A stretch of DNA of 64,000 nt from Tamlana sp. 2_MG-2023 (GTDB lineage Bacteria > Bacteroidota > Bacteroidia > Flavobacteriales > Flavobacteriaceae), in contig NZ_JAUOSF010000002.1 in NCBI RefSeq assembly GCF_030548465.1, positions 186,001 through 250,000 of the forward strand, given 5' to 3'. A program made the translations under genes and the position numbers. Each line of letters begins with the position of its first letter. Position 1 is the stretch's first letter. Below are positions 35,616-43,869 of this stretch, piece after piece. A model generated the notes under the pieces. It was not told the DNA's origin, ran no database searches, and saw only the letters and a list, made by a program, of their open reading frames with translations.

Positions 35616-35638
35616 GTCTGTTTTCATAAAACCTCGCG

Positions 35639-35692
35639 TCCCGATGGCTATCGGGATTCTATTAGCTTTGTACATGCCTGTCGGCAGACAGG
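35639..35692. repeat. Two short palindromes in the WG/hydrolase gap
   Basis: TCCCGAT-ggct-ATCGGGA (35639-35656) and CCTGTC-ggca-GACAGG (35677-35692). Neither is followed by a T-tract. They look like dispersed REP-like elements of Bacteroidota genomes. Confidence 0.6.
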
Positions 35693-35753
35693 TTTGTTAA
35701 ATTAGGTGTTTATAAATAAGCAACAAGGCCTTAACTCATTAGCAATAAAAAAA

Positions 35754-36755
35754 ATGAAAAAATATTTAATAACTATTTTACTTGTCATCTTAACAATTCA
35801 ATTAGGAAAAGCGCAAGCAGACAAATTACAATGGTTAGATATTGAATTATCTAATTACGAATATCCTTTTCCTGTTAAAACGCTCAATCTAAAAATACAA
35901 GAACAAGATTTGATAATGGCTTACATGGATGTTAAGCCAGATAATTATAACGGTAAAAACATTGTGCTTTTCCACGGAAAAAACTTCAATGGGGCCTATT
36001 GGGAAACTACAATTGAAGCCTTAACAAAAGAAGGTTTTCGTGTAATCGTGCCAGATCAAATAGGTTTTGGGAAATCGTCTAAACCTCAACATTTTCATTA
36101 CACCTTTCAGCAATTAGCTAAAAACACCAAGACTTTACTAGATACTTTGAACGTAAATAAAACAGCAGTTTTGGGGCATTCTATGGGCGGGATGTTGGCG
36201 ACTAGGTTTGCCTTAATGTATCCTGGCATTACTGAAAAATTTATTTTAGAAAACCCAATTGGTCTTGAAGATTGGAAATTAAAGGTGCCTTATAAACCAG
36301 TAGAGTGGTGGTATAAAAATGAGGTTAAAAAAAGCTATGAAGGCATAAAGAAATATCAACTGGTTAATTATTACGACAATAATTGGAAGCCTGAATATGA
36401 CGAGTGGGTAAATTTACTTGCTGGTTGGACATTAAATTCAGATTATAAAACCATAGCTTGGAATAATGCTTTGACTTACGATATGATTTTTACGCAACCG
36501 GTGGTTTACGAGTTTAAAAATATTACCGCACCAACATTACTAATTATCGGTACTAGAGACCGAACAGCATTAGGCAAACCCTTGGTTACAGAAGCAGTAA
36601 GAAAAACAATGGGCTTATATAACGAATTAGGTAAAAAAACTCAAAAGGCTATTCCTGATTCAGAACTGGTAGAAATAGAAAATGTTGGGCATTTACCTCA
36701 TATCGAAAAGTTTGAAAGCTTTATAAAACCCTTAATCAAGTTTTTGAAAAATTAA
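35754..36755 (+). CDS. Alpha/beta hydrolase, exported
   Basis: About 333 residues. A signal peptide (KKYLITILLVILTIQLGKAQA) precedes an alpha/beta-hydrolase fold: VLFHGKNFNGAYWE (oxyanion region), PDQIGFGKSSKP, the nucleophile elbow GHSMGG, and a C-terminal catalytic histidine in NVGHLPHIEKFE. Substrate not evident. ATG 35754 is chosen for the signal peptide; a GTG 48 bases upstream would add residues in front of it. It converges with the DoxX gene five bases away. Confidence 0.88.
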   Translation: MKKYLITILLVILTIQLGKAQADKLQWLDIELSNYEYPFPVKTLNLKIQEQDLIMAYMDVKPDNYNGKNIVLFHGKNFNGAYWETTIEALTKEGFRVIVPDQIGFGKSSKPQHFHYTFQQLAKNTKTLLDTLNVNKTAVLGHSMGGMLATRFALMYPGITEKFILENPIGLEDWKLKVPYKPVEWWYKNEVKKSYEGIKKYQLVNYYDNNWKPEYDEWVNLLAGWTLNSDYKTIAWNNALTYDMIFTQPVVYEFKNITAPTLLIIGTRDRTALGKPLVTEAVRKTMGLYNELGKKTQKAIPDSELVEIENVGHLPHIEKFESFIKPLIKFLKN

Positions 36756-36760
36756 TTATT

Positions 36761-37183
36761 CTACTGCTGCATCTTCAAATAATAATCAGCAGAATTTTTA
36801 CCAGAACCATACACTAAAAAGAACCCGCATATTAAAAGAGCTGAAATAGCTAAAAGGAGGTTATTTATATGCATTTCACCAGCAAAATTAATAAGGATAG
36901 CACCAATTAGTATTGGTAGTTGCGCCATGATTGCCCAGCGAGTTAGGAGTCCGAAAGCAATTAAGATGCCTCCAATTAAATGTGCAGGAGCTACATAATG
37001 AAGCACTAGCATACTACCAGCAAAGTTTTGAACAGGTTCAAAAAGTTTCATGAGCATTTCTGTATTCGACATAAAGTTTATGCCCTTAAAAAATAGAAAT
37101 ACACCTAAAGCAACACGAACCATATCTAGAGGCAGATAGGTATGTGCGTTAGCCCATTTGTTTAATGATTTTATCGTGTCCAT
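36761..37183 (-). CDS. DoxX-family membrane protein
   Basis: 140 residues with four membrane helices; MVRVALGVFLFFKGINFMSN and the later VAPAHLIGGILIAFGLLTRWA are typical DoxX signatures. DoxX proteins have been linked to quinone- or thiol-based redox and oxidative stress; a specific role here is unknown. Encoded upstream of, and in the same direction away from, the carboxyltransferase gene (58 bp gap), so cotranscription with that gene is possible. Confidence 0.85.
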   Translation of the reverse strand: MDTIKSLNKWANAHTYLPLDMVRVALGVFLFFKGINFMSNTEMLMKLFEPVQNFAGSMLVLHYVAPAHLIGGILIAFGLLTRWAIMAQLPILIGAILINFAGEMHINNLLLAISALLICGFFLVYGSGKNSADYYLKMQQ

Positions 37184-37240
37184 GACTAAATTTGTTGATA
37201 TTCAGTATATAAGATACGAAAAAAAGAGCAGTTTTAAAAA

Positions 37241-38869
37241 TTAAACTTGTAGCACCCCCATGTTAAAAGGTTTTTCAATAGGGGCGTGATTGGCAGCTTC
37301 AACCCCCATGCTAATCCATGTTCTGGTATCTAAAGGATTGATAATGCCATCAGTCCAAATACGTGCCGCCGCATAATAAGGCGACACTTGATTATCGTAG
37401 CGATCTTTAATTTTGTTGAATAGTTCAGCTTCTTTTTCTGGCGTGATTTTTTCTCCAGATTTCTCTAAGGAAGCTTTTTCAATTTGAAGTAAAACTTTTG
37501 CTGCAGAATTTCCACTCATTACAGCAAGCTCGGCACTTGGCCAAGACACAATCAATCTTGGATCATAGGCTTTTCCGCACATAGCGTAATTGCCTGCACC
37601 ATAACTATTTCCGATGATAATCGTGAATTTAGGAACCACCGAATTACTAACGGCATTAACCATTTTAGCGCCATCTTTAATGATACCGCTATGTTCACTT
37701 TTACTACCTACCATAAATCCTGTAACATCTTGTAAAAATACCAACGGAATTTTCTTTTGGTTACAATTGGCTATAAAACGCGTGGCTTTATCTGCGCTAT
37801 CATTATAAATAACACCCCCAAATTGCATTTCTCCTTTTTTAGTTTTCACTAATTTTCTTTGGTTAGCAACAATTCCAACGGCCCAACCATCTATTCGTGC
37901 ATAACAGGTGATAATGGTTTGTCCGTAACCAGCTTTATATTCGTCATACTCAGAGTTATCTACTAAACGCCTAATAACTTCATACATGTCGTATTGATCG
38001 GCTCGAGATTTCGGGATAATTCCAAATAACTCTTCAGGATTTTCCGCAGGTTTTTGAGGTTCTATTCGATTAAATCCAGCTTTATCATAATCACCTATTT
38101 TTCCAACAATATTTTTAATGGTTGTTAGCGCATCTTGGTCGTCTTTAGCTTTATAATCAGTGACACCAGAAATTTCACAATGCGTTGTCGCACCTCCCAA
38201 AGTTTCATTATCTATAGATTCGCCAATGGCTGCTTTTACCAAATAACTTCCAGCAAGAAAAATACTTCCCGTTTTATCTACAATAATAGATTCATCGCTC
38301 ATAATAGGCAAGTAGGCGCCTCCAGCGACACAGCTCCCCATTACGGCAGCAATTTGAGTAATACCCATACTACTCATTGTAGCATTGTTTCTAAAAATTC
38401 GTCCGAAATGTTCTTTATCTGGAAAAATTTCATCCTGTAATGGTAAATAAACTCCGGCAGAGTCTACTAGATAGATAATTGGCAGCCTATTTTCAATAGC
38501 TATTTCTTGAGCGCGTAGATTTTTTTTACCAGTAATAGGAAACCAGGCTCCAGCTTTTACGGTGGCATCATTAGCAACTACAACACATTGCTTCCCTTGG
38601 ATGTATCCAATTTTCACAACAACACCGCCAGAGGGGCATCCACCATGTTCTTGGTACATGTCTTCACCTGCAAATGCGGCAATTTCAATAGACTCGGCTT
38701 TGTCATCAAGCAGAAAATCAATGCGTTCTCTTGCCGACATTTTACCTTTGCTGTGTAATTTCTCAATGCGACTTTTCCCTCCGCCAAAACTCAGCTTTAC
38801 AAAGCGTCGTTTAAGGTCTGAAAGTAATAGTTTATTGTGATCTTCGTTTTTATTGAAGTTAAGATCCAT
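37241..38869 (-). CDS. Acyl-CoA carboxylase carboxyltransferase (beta) subunit, methylcrotonyl-CoA type
   Basis: 542 residues with both crotonase-like halves. The N-terminal half has GGGKSRIEKLHSKGKMSARERI and VVANDATVKAGAWFPITGKKNLRAQEIA; the C-terminal half has PLVFLQDVTGFMVGSKSEHSGIIKDGAKMV and GNSYGAGNYAMCGKAYDPR. These patterns and the length fit MccB/leucine degradation better than propionyl-CoA carboxylase, but the biotin-carboxylase partner is not in the window, so the substrate is a prediction. A -7 element TATTTTTG lies on the minus strand at 38902-38895, about 26 nt before the start. Confidence 0.88.
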   Translation of the reverse strand: MDLNFNKNEDHNKLLLSDLKRRFVKLSFGGGKSRIEKLHSKGKMSARERIDFLLDDKAESIEIAAFAGEDMYQEHGGCPSGGVVVKIGYIQGKQCVVVANDATVKAGAWFPITGKKNLRAQEIAIENRLPIIYLVDSAGVYLPLQDEIFPDKEHFGRIFRNNATMSSMGITQIAAVMGSCVAGGAYLPIMSDESIIVDKTGSIFLAGSYLVKAAIGESIDNETLGGATTHCEISGVTDYKAKDDQDALTTIKNIVGKIGDYDKAGFNRIEPQKPAENPEELFGIIPKSRADQYDMYEVIRRLVDNSEYDEYKAGYGQTIITCYARIDGWAVGIVANQRKLVKTKKGEMQFGGVIYNDSADKATRFIANCNQKKIPLVFLQDVTGFMVGSKSEHSGIIKDGAKMVNAVSNSVVPKFTIIIGNSYGAGNYAMCGKAYDPRLIVSWPSAELAVMSGNSAAKVLLQIEKASLEKSGEKITPEKEAELFNKIKDRYDNQVSPYYAAARIWTDGIINPLDTRTWISMGVEAANHAPIEKPFNMGVLQV

Positions 38870-38894
38870 GTTTGTATAGTTATAATGCTAAGGA

Positions 38895-38902
38895 CAAAAA
38901 TA
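38895..38902 (-). promoter_or_regulatory. Candidate -7 element of the carboxyltransferase gene
   Basis: TATTTTTG on the minus strand fits TAnnTTTG exactly. No convincing -33 TTTG is seen, so confidence is limited. Confidence 0.45.
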
Positions 38903-39007
38903 GCTAATCTCACTTAATGTGTGAAAGTAAAATTGTAATCGTTTCACTCATTTTATCAATTATACCAGTTGTTTTTAAATATAATTAGCGTGTCTAATAA
39001 TTTACAT

Positions 39008-39020
39008 GGTAATATATACC
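39008..39020. promoter_or_regulatory. Possible MarR operator next to the promoter of the FMN reductase operon
   Basis: GGTAATATATACC is nearly palindromic (arms GGTA/TACC) and directly abuts the -33 TTG at 39021. MarR-family sites are often such AT-centred palindromes; the regulator gene is the second gene of the operon. Confidence 0.4.
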
Positions 39021-39051
39021 TTGGTAGATAAATTATTTTTAACTATATTTG
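39021..39051 (+). promoter_or_regulatory. Promoter of the FMN reductase-marR-pirin operon
   Basis: TTG at 39021-39023, 20-bp spacing, then TATATTTG at 39044-39051, a textbook Bacteroidota promoter. The start codon at 39070 is about 12 nt after the predicted start site. Confidence 0.65.
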
Positions 39052-39069
39052 ATAAATATATAATTGATT

Positions 39070-39600
39070 ATGAAAAAAGTAATAGCATTCGCTGGAAGTA
39101 ACAGTAAATCTTCAATCAATAAGCAACTCGCTGTTTATGCAGGAAGTTTGTTAGAAGGTGTAGAAGTTAATATTCTAGATTTAAACGATTTTGAATTACC
39201 TCTTTTTGGTGTTGACTTAGAAGCTGAAAAGGGAATACCTGAAAAAGCGCATGAGTTTTTGGATTTAATTAAGAACTCAGACGGAATTATTTTATCCTTA
39301 GCAGAACATAATGGAGCTTATTCAACAGCTTTTAAAAATTTGTTTGACTGGATGAGCCGAATTGAAAGCAAAACGTTTTTTGGAAAACCTATGCTTCTGA
39401 TGGCAACTTCTCCAGGAGGAAGGGGTGGTAAATCGGTTTTAGAAATTGCTAGAGGCAGGTTTCCTTTCCATAATGCTCAAATAGTAGAAGTGTTTTCTTT
39501 GCCTTTTTTTGGTGATCATTTCTCAGATAATAAAATATCAGAAGCTGGCTTTAATTCAGATTTAATCAAGAAAATTGAAACTTTTAAAAATGTGTTATAA
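39070..39600 (+). CDS. NAD(P)H-dependent FMN reductase
   Basis: Flavodoxin-like quinone/azo-type reductase of about 176 residues. VIAFAGSNSKSSINKQLA gives the FMN phosphate loop, SLAEHNGAYSTAFKNLFDWMSR the second loop (resembling the NADPH-dependent FMN reductase family of chromate/quinone reductases), and TSPGGRGGKSVLEIA the third. First gene of an operon: marR begins three bases after its stop. ATG 39070 follows the predicted promoter. A TTG six bases upstream would give MIM. Confidence 0.9.
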   Translation: MKKVIAFAGSNSKSSINKQLAVYAGSLLEGVEVNILDLNDFELPLFGVDLEAEKGIPEKAHEFLDLIKNSDGIILSLAEHNGAYSTAFKNLFDWMSRIESKTFFGKPMLLMATSPGGRGGKSVLEIARGRFPFHNAQIVEVFSLPFFGDHFSDNKISEAGFNSDLIKKIETFKNVL

Positions 39601-39603
39601 GTT

Positions 39604-40041
39604 ATGGGAGATATTTCAAAAGATATAAAATCGAAGTTTCCAAATGCGAAAGTAAAGGCTTTAATTAATATTATTTACACGGCAAATTGGGTTAATAGCA
39701 TTCAAAATGAATTTTTTAAGCCTTTCGGAATCTCCCCTCAGCAGTTTAATATTTTAAGAATTTTAAGAGGTGCAGGAGAACCTGTAAGCGTACAGACGAT
39801 TAAAGAACGTATGTTAGAACGCTCACCCAATGCTACAAGACTCATGGATAAATTATGTGCTAAAAAACTAATTAATAGGCTGCCTTGTCCCGGAGATCGA
39901 CGTGTGGTTCATATTGAAATCACCAAACTCGGACTTGGGTTATTAGAGGATATTGCTAAAGATTTTAATGAAGATTTATTAACGAATTTAAGCAATGAAG
40001 AAGCGACACAATTAAGTGATTTACTTGATAAAATTAGATAG
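39604..40041 (+). CDS. MarR-family transcriptional regulator
   Basis: 145 residues with the winged helix-turn-helix FGISPQQFNILRILRGAGEPVSVQTIKERMLERSPNATRLMDKLCAKKLINRLPCPGDRRVVHIEIT; the wing residues DRRVV are typical. No paired cysteines that would clearly sense peroxide, apart from one cysteine each in LCAKK and PCPGD. Being second in the operon and with a palindrome at the promoter, it probably represses its own operon and releases it in response to an electrophile or quinone. Confidence 0.9.
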   Translation: MGDISKDIKSKFPNAKVKALINIIYTANWVNSIQNEFFKPFGISPQQFNILRILRGAGEPVSVQTIKERMLERSPNATRLMDKLCAKKLINRLPCPGDRRVVHIEITKLGLGLLEDIAKDFNEDLLTNLSNEEATQLSDLLDKIR

Positions 40042-40075
40042 AGTGTATCTAGTTTAAAATTTAAAAAGAAAAAAC

Positions 40076-40798
40076 ATGAAAAAAATAGTTCATAAAGCAG
40101 GTAGTAGAGGTTTTGCAAATCACGGTTGGTTACAGGCCAATCACTCGTTTAGTTTTGCAAGTTACCGCGATGCCAATAAAGATAATTTTGGAGCATTACG
40201 CGTATTAAATGATGATGTTATTGCTCCTAAAATGGGTTTTGGTACGCATCCGCATGACAATATGGAAATAATCACCATTCCGTTAAAAGGCGAGCTAAAA
40301 CATAGAGATTCTATGCATAATTCGTGGGAATCTATACACCCAGGAGAAGTGCAAGTGATGTCTGCCGGAACCGGAATTCAACATTCTGAGATTAACGGGT
40401 CTCAAGAGGAGCACTTAGGCTTGTTTCAAATATGGGTTATTCCTGACACGCGAAATGTAGAACCGCGTTATGGTCAAAAATCTTTTAAAGAAGCGGATAG
40501 AAAAAATAAGCTTCAAACTTTGGTAACAACTATGGGAGACCATATGGAAGGGGCATTGAAAATTCATCAGGATGCCAAAATTTCACGAATTGATTTGGAT
40601 GCTGGTCAAAGTTTTCAGTATAACTTAAAAAGTGAAAACCACGGTGTATATGTTATGGTCATTTATGGTAAAGCAAGCATTGAAAATGAAGTTTTAGAAA
40701 CACGTGATGCCATTGGAGTGAGTGAAGTCGGTGAGTTTTCGGCGGAAGCCATAGAAGAAACAGCTCTTTTGTTAATTGAGGTGCCCATGAAATTTTAA
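40076..40798 (+). CDS. Pirin-family bicupin (YhhW-like)
   Basis: 240 residues with a double cupin fold. The metal site is in GFGTHPHDNMEIITIPLKG (two histidines, a third ligand in AGTGIQHSEIN, glutamate in NMEI). E. coli YhhW in this family shows quercetin 2,3-dioxygenase activity; other pirins act as redox-sensing regulators. It lies 34 bp after marR and in the same direction, so it is likely the third gene of the FMN reductase/MarR operon. Confidence 0.92.
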   Translation: MKKIVHKAGSRGFANHGWLQANHSFSFASYRDANKDNFGALRVLNDDVIAPKMGFGTHPHDNMEIITIPLKGELKHRDSMHNSWESIHPGEVQVMSAGTGIQHSEINGSQEEHLGLFQIWVIPDTRNVEPRYGQKSFKEADRKNKLQTLVTTMGDHMEGALKIHQDAKISRIDLDAGQSFQYNLKSENHGVYVMVIYGKASIENEVLETRDAIGVSEVGEFSAEAIEETALLLIEVPMKF

Positions 40799-40912
40799 TC
40801 CGCTAGGTTCAAATAAAAAACAACTTTTATTAAGAAGCCAGTGATAAATCATTATGACGTTCATAATTAATGTATTTTTATCGTCTTTAATTGCGTTCGT
40901 TTCACAGTTTAT

Positions 40913-41905
40913 ATGGTTAAAAAACTTATCATTCTATTTTTATTGATTTCAAGTGTTGGGTATGCGCAGGCTCCAATTTTCAAAAAATTAGATACTTTAA
41001 ATTTTGTTAAAATTGTCGATAAACTTTTTATAGATCATAATATAGATAATTACTCTTTACGTGTGTTTACGAACTATAAGTCGAAACAATTTCGGGTTAG
41101 TAATGATGATTTTAAGTCGCGTTATGTACCTAATAACCGGTATGGTGTGGGTGTGGGATTTGCTAGTAGCAAACTCTTAATTGATGTGGCTTTTAATATT
41201 AAAGGTAATGAAGATGTGACGCATCGATTCGATATGCAGGGGACAACCATAATTGGCAAGAAAAATTATGTCAATTTTTATCTTCAAACCTATAAAGGAT
41301 TTAATGTTAAAAATAATTATGGGGCCGACCCTGTTTTTAGAGATGATATTAGGTCTTTTACCATGGGGGTAAATGCTTTACGTACGCTTCCTGAAATCGA
41401 ATTTTCCTTTTCTAAATTAAAGGCGGGCTTGGATCATTTGGATAAAAAGTTTTATATCACTGGTGGTTTCGGGGCTTTTTGGTTTTATGATTATTTTTCG
41501 GCTGAAGATGATATTTTACCCAGTAGTGCCGAATTACTTTTTAATGAAGAAGCGCATATTAAACGGTATAATAGTACCGCATTAGGGGTGTTAGGGGGTG
41601 TTTTAACAGTTATTAAATTACCGTATGATCTCACTCTATCATGTAATCTGATGCCTGGAATAGGTGGCGTGTATAAGCATGTTACCTTGCAGGGCGGTAC
41701 TTATAAGCCAAAAAACCATTTACTTTTTAAAGCCGATTATTCTATAGCCTTGGGGTATAATGTAGAACGTTATTATTTGAGCTTAATCTATGGTGGCGGT
41801 ATCTATTCTACAGATTTAGGTTACGATAATAATTATAATTTCAATCTCACTAAAGCTAAATTGGCGATAGGCTATAAGTTATCAGGTCGAAGAAAAAAAC
41901 AATAG
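40913..41905 (+). CDS. Outer-membrane protein, DUF4421-like
   Basis: 330 residues with a signal peptide (KKLIILFLLISSVGYAQA) and alternating beta strands through to the C-terminus (YRYYLSLIYGGGIY-like, FNLTKAKLAIGYKL), suggesting a small outer-membrane barrel. I believe this is the DUF4421 family found in Bacteroidota, but that is from memory of its general look, so treat the family name as tentative. It stands alone between pirin and the MFS gene. Confidence 0.7.
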   Translation: MVKKLIILFLLISSVGYAQAPIFKKLDTLNFVKIVDKLFIDHNIDNYSLRVFTNYKSKQFRVSNDDFKSRYVPNNRYGVGVGFASSKLLIDVAFNIKGNEDVTHRFDMQGTTIIGKKNYVNFYLQTYKGFNVKNNYGADPVFRDDIRSFTMGVNALRTLPEIEFSFSKLKAGLDHLDKKFYITGGFGAFWFYDYFSAEDDILPSSAELLFNEEAHIKRYNSTALGVLGGVLTVIKLPYDLTLSCNLMPGIGGVYKHVTLQGGTYKPKNHLLFKADYSIALGYNVERYYLSLIYGGGIYSTDLGYDNNYNFNLTKAKLAIGYKLSGRRKKQ

Positions 41906-41941
41906 TTTTAATCCCTATACAAGCAGTGTAGGTGCGATACT

Positions 41942-43117
41942 TTAGTCACTAACAACTACATTTTTAACACCACGACGTTTCCTTAGCACTATAATAGCAA
42001 AAGCGATTAACACACCAATACTTGCCATGGCAGCACCAACCCAATCAGCTGAAGTATAACCGTAACCCATAGCTATTGGGATCCCTGCAAAGTAAGCTCC
42101 AGAGGCATTACCTATGTTAAACGCACTTTGATTAAGTGAAGACCCTAAGGTTTCAGAACCTTTTGAAGCATTAATAATTGCCACTTGAATTGGGGTAGAT
42201 AAACAAAAGGTAACGGTTCCAATTATAAAAGTCATAATTAATACAAGCACTTTATCTGAAGCTAAAAATGTATTTAGCGATAAGCATAAAACCATGCAAA
42301 TAAGTGTGATGATAATGGCGTTAATAGGTGAGAATTTTTCAGCTAACTTGGCTCCTATAAAATTACCAATTACCATACCTAAACCAGCTAAAATCATAGC
42401 GAAAGAAACCATTTCAGGTGTATGACCGGCAACATCAGTAATCAAAGGCGCAATATAGCTGTACCACGCAAAGAATCCACCAGTTCCTATGGTGGTTAGT
42501 AATATAATGAGCCAAAGTTCCAAGCGTTTGAAAATTTGAAATTCTTCGGTGAATTTTGCTTCCGAAGATTGCTTTAATGCAGGCATCCAAAATTTGATAC
42601 TCAAAACGGTCAAAATTCCAACGATACCTACCATGTAAAAGGAAACGTTCCAAGAGAAATGCTTTCCAAGAAAAGTCCCTAATGGCACACCTAGTAGGTT
42701 GGCAAAAGTTAACCCGCTAAACATGATGGCAATGCCTTGGGCTTCTTTACCTTGTCGTGATAATTTTCCAGCTACAACAGCTCCAATACCAAAAAAAGCA
42801 CCATGAGGTAAGGCTGCTAAGAACCTTAAAATTATAAATGAGGCATAGCTCGTTGCAAAAGCAGATAGCGTATTAAATAGTGTGAACCACAGCATTAATA
42901 TTAAAAGTACTTTATGAGCAGGCCATTTACTTGCTATAACAGTAAGTACTGGTGCACCTATAACAACGCCTAATGCATAAGCAGAAATAAAATGCCCTGC
43001 TACTGGAATGCTAATATCAAAGGCTGTAGCAACTTCAGGTAAGATACCCATAATCACAAATTCGGTTAAACCAATACCAAATCCGCCAATAGCCAATGAT
43101 AATAAGGCTTTATTCAT
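41942..43117 (-). CDS. Major facilitator superfamily exporter (AraJ/DHA1-like)
   Basis: 391 residues, twelve hydrophobic segments. LTEFVIMGILPEVATAFDISIPVAGHFISAYALGVVIGAPVL is typical of the AraJ/YdhP-type sugar- or drug-efflux DHA1 members, with the motif FLAALPHGAFFGIGAVVAG and a lysine-rich loop. Likely proton-driven export of a small molecule; the substrate is not visible. It is followed on its 3' side by the convergent outer-membrane gene, 36 bp away. Confidence 0.9.
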   Translation of the reverse strand: MNKALLSLAIGGFGIGLTEFVIMGILPEVATAFDISIPVAGHFISAYALGVVIGAPVLTVIASKWPAHKVLLILMLWFTLFNTLSAFATSYASFIILRFLAALPHGAFFGIGAVVAGKLSRQGKEAQGIAIMFSGLTFANLLGVPLGTFLGKHFSWNVSFYMVGIVGILTVLSIKFWMPALKQSSEAKFTEEFQIFKRLELWLIILLTTIGTGGFFAWYSYIAPLITDVAGHTPEMVSFAMILAGLGMVIGNFIGAKLAEKFSPINAIIITLICMVLCLSLNTFLASDKVLVLIMTFIIGTVTFCLSTPIQVAIINASKGSETLGSSLNQSAFNIGNASGAYFAGIPIAMGYGYTSADWVGAAMASIGVLIAFAIIVLRKRRGVKNVVVSD

Positions 43118-43651
43118 TATAAATTGAATTCATTAATATAAACAAGCGGCAAATGTAAAGTTTAGAATAGAAAGATTTTTTTATTTCGTAATTAAATAAA
43201 AGTTAATTTATATATCCGTTTTGTAACCTAAATATTGTATTTACGTCATTCCGAATTTATTTCGGGATCTCATAAAGCTGATAATTAATATATTGTGATG
43301 AGAACCTGAAATAAGTTCAGGTTGACGATAACAATTATGTCACATTACGGATAATCAGAAGTTAATTAATAAGCTTCTAATTTTACTAGGATTAAGTTGT
43401 GATGTTTCTATGTGTTCTCAGTTTTATTACTAAACTCGTATCACTTACATCACTAATTTCGCTTTATTTAAACTTCAATATCATAATCTTCATGTAAATT
43501 ATTAAAAAATACTACTAAAAATGCGATATTTGTTTTTCAAATTTACGCAAGGACACGAAAGAATATCCAATTTAATTTAAAAGATAGGATCAGGAACTAT
43601 AACGTTTTGTAACTTTATAATATAGCTAAGCGTTTAAACAGAAAATATATT
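43118..43651. other. 534-bp intergenic region with a composite inverted repeat
   Basis: It holds the 30-bp inverted repeat described at 43244-43326 and otherwise AT-rich sequence before the small membrane gene. No ORF or terminator found. The promoter of the 60-residue protein gene must lie in the last 100 bp, but I see no exact TAnnTTTG with good spacing. Confidence 0.6.
43244..43326. repeat. Composite REP-like inverted repeat
   Basis: Left arm of 30 bp starting CGTCATTCCGAATTTATTTC and ending GGGATCTCAT; right arm 43297-43326 is its reverse complement at 24 of 30 positions. Each arm also contains its own small palindrome (CCGAAtttaTTTCGG; CCTGAAataagTTCAGG). This resembles dispersed palindromes of many Bacteroidota genomes. 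Confidence 0.7.
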
Positions 43652-43834
43652 ATGGCAATGAATAAAAACACTGTGTTAGCATGGGCAACATGGATTATGA
43701 TAATTGTAGGACTAGCTTTAATTGCTCTTGGAGCTTTTAGGTATAATGATGTAGCCGGCTGGGGATTTGCAGCAGTAGGAATTGGCTTTTTTGCAGTAGC
43801 ATGGGTATTTAATGCGTTAAAGGGACGCGTTTAA
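43652..43834 (+). CDS. Small two-helix membrane protein (CAL67264 family)
   Basis: 60 residues, two hydrophobic helices (VLAWATWIMIIVGLALIALGAF and WGFAAVGIGFFAVAWVFNAL). I recognise this as the CAL67264-type protein conserved in Flavobacteriaceae directly upstream of ettA. Function unknown. It is 35 bp ahead of ettA, so probably in the same transcript. Confidence 0.8.
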   Translation: MAMNKNTVLAWATWIMIIVGLALIALGAFRYNDVAGWGFAAVGIGFFAVAWVFNALKGRV

Positions 43835-43869
43835 TTTGATTTAATAATTCAGTAAAATTTACAATTATA

